Positions 61,361 through 64,000 of a DNA stretch of 64,000 nucleotides are shown one piece after another. The stretch covers positions 15,370,001-15,434,000 of the forward strand of contig CATNEN010000038.1 in NCBI GenBank assembly GCA_950097015.1, in the 5' to 3' direction. The notes under the pieces were generated by a model. That model worked only from the letters and a program-made list of their open reading frames with translations. It did not search any database and was not told where the DNA came from. Origin of the DNA: Macrostomum hystrix. Taxonomy: Eukaryota; Platyhelminthes; Macrostomidae. Every line of letters starts with the position of its first letter. Positions within the stretch are counted from its first letter, which is position 1. The translations under genes were made by a program, and so were the position numbers.

Positions 61361-62129
61361 GAATTCGATTTTACAACGCAGCTATCGAGTAACTATTCCA
61401 CAGGGCATCTGTCTGATCATCAACAACAACACATTCAAAGACGGTACGAACCTCAAAGAACGATTTGGATCGACTTATGATGTCAATCGGGTGTTGAATC
61501 TGTTCACTCTTCTTCAATTCAAAGTTGAAGTGAAGCAGGATTTGACACGCTCAGAAATGATTAGTTGTTTCGAGCAGATTGGCAGGATGGATCACAGTCG
61601 ATTTGGCACATTTGTCTGCTTCCTCATGTCTCACGGAAGCGATGGTGTCGTCTACGGCACCGATGGCTTGACCATAGACCTGCAGAGCACTCTGGTGAGC
61701 CCACTGCAGGCCAGCCGGTGCAGAAGCCTCAGCGACAAGCCCAAGATATTCTTCGTGCAAGCATGTCGCGGCGCTCATGACAATCTAGTTTCTCCGCAGT
61801 ACGACTCCGATAGCGACCAGTTCTGTCCGAACGAGGCTGACTTCCTATTCTGCTATTCCAATGTCGAGGGTTACAAGAGCTACCGTAGTTGGGAAAGTGG
61901 ATCGCCGTTTATCAAACAGCTCTGCCAAGTCATTAAAACACATCACTCGAAGCATCACCTCACCGACATGATGAATGAAGTGAATCACATTGTGAGAAGC
62001 TGGCAGTTCACTAGGTCAACTGAGAAAGAAGAACCGGCTACAATGTGCATGGTGCCAAGCTATGTGTCCCGGCTGGGTGGCACGGTTTGGTTCGACCCGG
62101 GACGGGCAAGCAAGCTACAAACTTCCTGA
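61361..62129 (+). CDS. Caspase catalytic domain (3' exon, 5' part uncertain)
   Basis: Cysteine protease of family C14 that cleaves after aspartate. The exon starts after acceptor ttcaatttag (ends 61360) in phase 2 and encodes about 255 residues to TGA. Landmarks are GICLIINNNTF at the start of the large subunit, catalytic His in MSHGSDG (codon 61632) and catalytic Cys in FFVQACRG (codon 61764). Asp-rich YDSDSD marks the inter-subunit cleavage region, and the small subunit contains EADFLFCYSNVEGYKSYRSW and GSPFIKQLCQVI. There is no in-frame ATG before the large-subunit core, so at least one upstream exon must exist. The phase fits the ankyrin exon ending at 60416. A short ATG frame at 60961-61083 ends at a donor of the wrong phase. 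Confidence 0.9.
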
Positions 62130-62425
62130 GTGCTCTTCACTGCTTTGCTTCAAGAAGGCATGTATTTTATCTAGACGTAATTTTTTAATCAAGAAAACCA
62201 GTTTACTTTTTGAAAACTGTAACAATATTATTTTATCCTGACCTAAATTATTCATAAGTTTAAAGTTTACTTTTTTAATTTGCATGATTATGGACTTCTG
62301 AGTCACACCCCAACTATAACCGTTGCCAGTGCACCCGAATCCTCGCTGGAGCCCCCCCCTCCAGGGAGGAGGAGGAGGTGCGTCCAACTCCTCGCCGTTC
62401 CCAGAAACCCCTGTTTCATACAAGT
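62130..62425. other. 3' flank of caspase
   Basis: No AATAAA was seen close to the stop. A GC-rich imperfect inverted segment (tggagccccccc / ggaggaggagg) lies at 62350-62380. Confidence 0.4.
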
Positions 62426-62438
62426 TCAAGCATCCTTA

Positions 62439-62805
62439 AAAATACAATAATAATAATTGCAGTAGGGCTGTGGGCAATGGCACATCATCTGGTGACACAC
62501 TAGACCCGCAGCCAGCGAGGAGGCAATTCTGCCCATTTCGCTGACTCCTGAGCACACACGCACACAGATACTGTACGCAGGCACACAATCACACAGGTGT
62601 GTACATCTGCCCTGACTTTTTCATTGTCCGGCAGAGTACACTCTCACTGTGCCTTGGAGGTTGGCCCTCAAGGGCGTAAATTGCACGACAAGCCGCCAAG
62701 CCTTCTCTCCGCGGCTGCGCCCAAAGTAAACGAGGCCTCGCCGTGTGGAATCAAACTAAGGGACTGTGGTGCGAGAAACAAACGCGCTAACCGTTCTGCC
62801 CCCAC
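62439..62805 (-). mobile_element. SINE, full length, 13-bp target duplication
   Basis: Same family as 10789-11173. Perfect flanking repeat tcaagcatcctta (62426-62438 and 62806-62818). Hairpin arms (gggctgtgggcaatggcaca / gacccgcagcc) and an (AAT)n tail are intact. Confidence 0.93.
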
Positions 62806-62818
62806 TCAAGCATCCTTA

Positions 62819-63948
62819 TTCGGAGTGTCCATGATCATTACGCAAATGTGCGAAATCATTTTATTTAAACACAGACGTTTTTTTCGAAAGAATTTATAAT
62901 ACCATTGTTCTCCCATGGTACTGTATTTTATAGTTCATCTCATAAATCATTTTAAGTGGACAAAATTTTATTTGTAAGTTGTAAGTTGTAAGGTCATTGG
63001 GTGTTTTTGAGCCGATCTACTAGGTAACTAGTAAATTGTACTTTAACCAAGTTTCAAACTTTAACCAAGTAACCATGAAATGAACTTTCTGTCACGTTTT
63101 TTTGTAACTTTCATGCGTTTCTTTCATAAGCGGATTTTTTTATTTACCGTAGAAAGACCTTTGGGCTAATTTAAACGCCAAAAATCATTTATTCTTTTTT
63201 CTGTGTCTTCACAAAATATTTAACTTATCTCCAATATAATCCAGAAAAAATCTTCCGCTAAATCCTATGAAAGCTCTGAAAATCACAAAACATCGCCATC
63301 GGCATCGGGGACAATTTTGGCCATAGACAGTCTGAATTTTAATTTCTTCTGTTTTAATAGAAAGGGACTTTGTTTGAACTGAAACTCCGCAAGCGCTGAT
63401 ATTTCCCAAAGTGTTTGAATTGAAGTTCTGCTTGTTTCTTGTTGTGCCGCGAATTACCGAGGAAAGTGGACTCTTTTAGAATTGGAACGAGATGAGAAGC
63501 TTTTGTATATTTCTATCGGCGATGACCGGCCGCGAGTTAGTATATAGCGAACAGGGGAGAGTGGTGGAAGGAACATAGACATAGACTAAAACGGACTAAA
63601 GCGAGTAAGATAAAAGTGCAATAAACAAGTTGTGATGCAAAACAAGCACGTTAAAGTTCATCGGGTCATTCCATAGAGTTAAGGTTAAACGCCACCTCAT
63701 TTCTTTTGAACAAGACTTTGTTTAAAATAGGAGGTAAAATGGTGTATATCAAATATTATCGATTAGTAAGAAATATAATCGCCAACCAGGCCTATGCAGA
63801 ACAATCTAAGTTGTCCTTGTCACTCACCAGGGCCCTAGACAAGAATCGCGGAATATCCCGACGATGCTGACGTCGAACGGCTTCGAAATTTTTAATTGTT
63901 CATCGTAAAGCGCCCCCGAACTAATAAGAAGTTCTTTTTTTCCAGAGA
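62819..63948. other. Intergenic AT-rich region
   Basis: No gene recognised. A moderately GC-rich stretch with gtgcaataaacaag near 63617 is unassigned. Confidence 0.4.
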
Positions 63949-64000
63949 GGTCGTAGCCCAATGGTTAGAGCGTCGGACTCACGACATGAAGGTCGGGGGT
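63949..64000 (+). mobile_element. tRNA-like SINE head cut by window end
   Basis: gtcgtagcccaatggttaga (box-A-like) and gactcacgacatgaaggtcg match the head of the SINE at 26494-26745. A genuine tRNA cannot be excluded because the 3' half is outside the window. Confidence 0.6.

Noticed and set aside
63949-64000. Genuine tRNA gene at the window end
   Set aside because: The anticodon stem does not pair convincingly and the sequence matches the SINE head at 26494; kept as a SINE fragment.

Overview
This is animal (metazoan) nuclear DNA. It has spliced genes with GT-AG introns, AATAAA poly(A) signals, tRNA-derived SINEs and very many tandem repeats. The gene set is protostome-like: a myoinhibitory/sex-peptide-receptor-type GPCR, an R7 RGS protein, CK1 delta/epsilon and 14-3-3 zeta. 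The compact genes and array-stuffed introns resemble a free-living flatworm such as Macrostomum. That organism guess is an impression, not a demonstrated assignment.

Layout, left to right. 12-1239 (+): C-terminal part of a high-affinity choline transporter (SLC5A7/CHT1). 6536-10766 (+): peptide GPCR with a polyQ N-terminus and one 2.7-kb intron that is almost entirely a 16-bp satellite. 14772-17805 (-): casein kinase 1 delta/epsilon. 19899-26425 (+): OCRL/INPP5B-type inositol polyphosphate 5-phosphatase, seven exons, 809 aa. 29298-36292 (-): DNA ligase I, five exons, 885 aa, with PIP box and active-site lysine. 40072-46701 (-): R7-family RGS protein (DEP-GGL-RGS), four exons, 579 aa. 46702-51353: intergenic, with two non-autonomous DNA transposons carrying perfect 8-bp target duplications. 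51354-54023 (-): 14-3-3 zeta-like, 258 aa. 55138-55831 (+): DRC12/CCDC153-like ciliary coiled-coil protein. 57203-60420 (+): ankyrin-repeat protein. 61361-62129 (+): caspase catalytic domain, possibly the 3' exon of the ankyrin gene. The rest is SINEs and AT-rich spacer.

The genes do not form one pathway. Several are signalling components (choline uptake, peptide GPCR, G-protein GAP, CK1, phosphoinositide phosphatase, 14-3-3), but adjacency here is probably incidental. The most unusual content is architectural. Of the 22 introns longer than 150 bp that I could place, 18 contain their own tandem array, and the four introns shorter than 150 bp contain none. Pyrimidine-rich arrays consistently lie with the pyrimidine strand as the sense strand of their gene. 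Several array units juxtapose AG and GT like recursive splice sites. Two GC-AG introns, SINEs abutting splice acceptors, and a candidate ankyrin-caspase fusion are the other main points. All exon joins come from reading frames, splice-site consensus and remembered family sequences; no searches were run.
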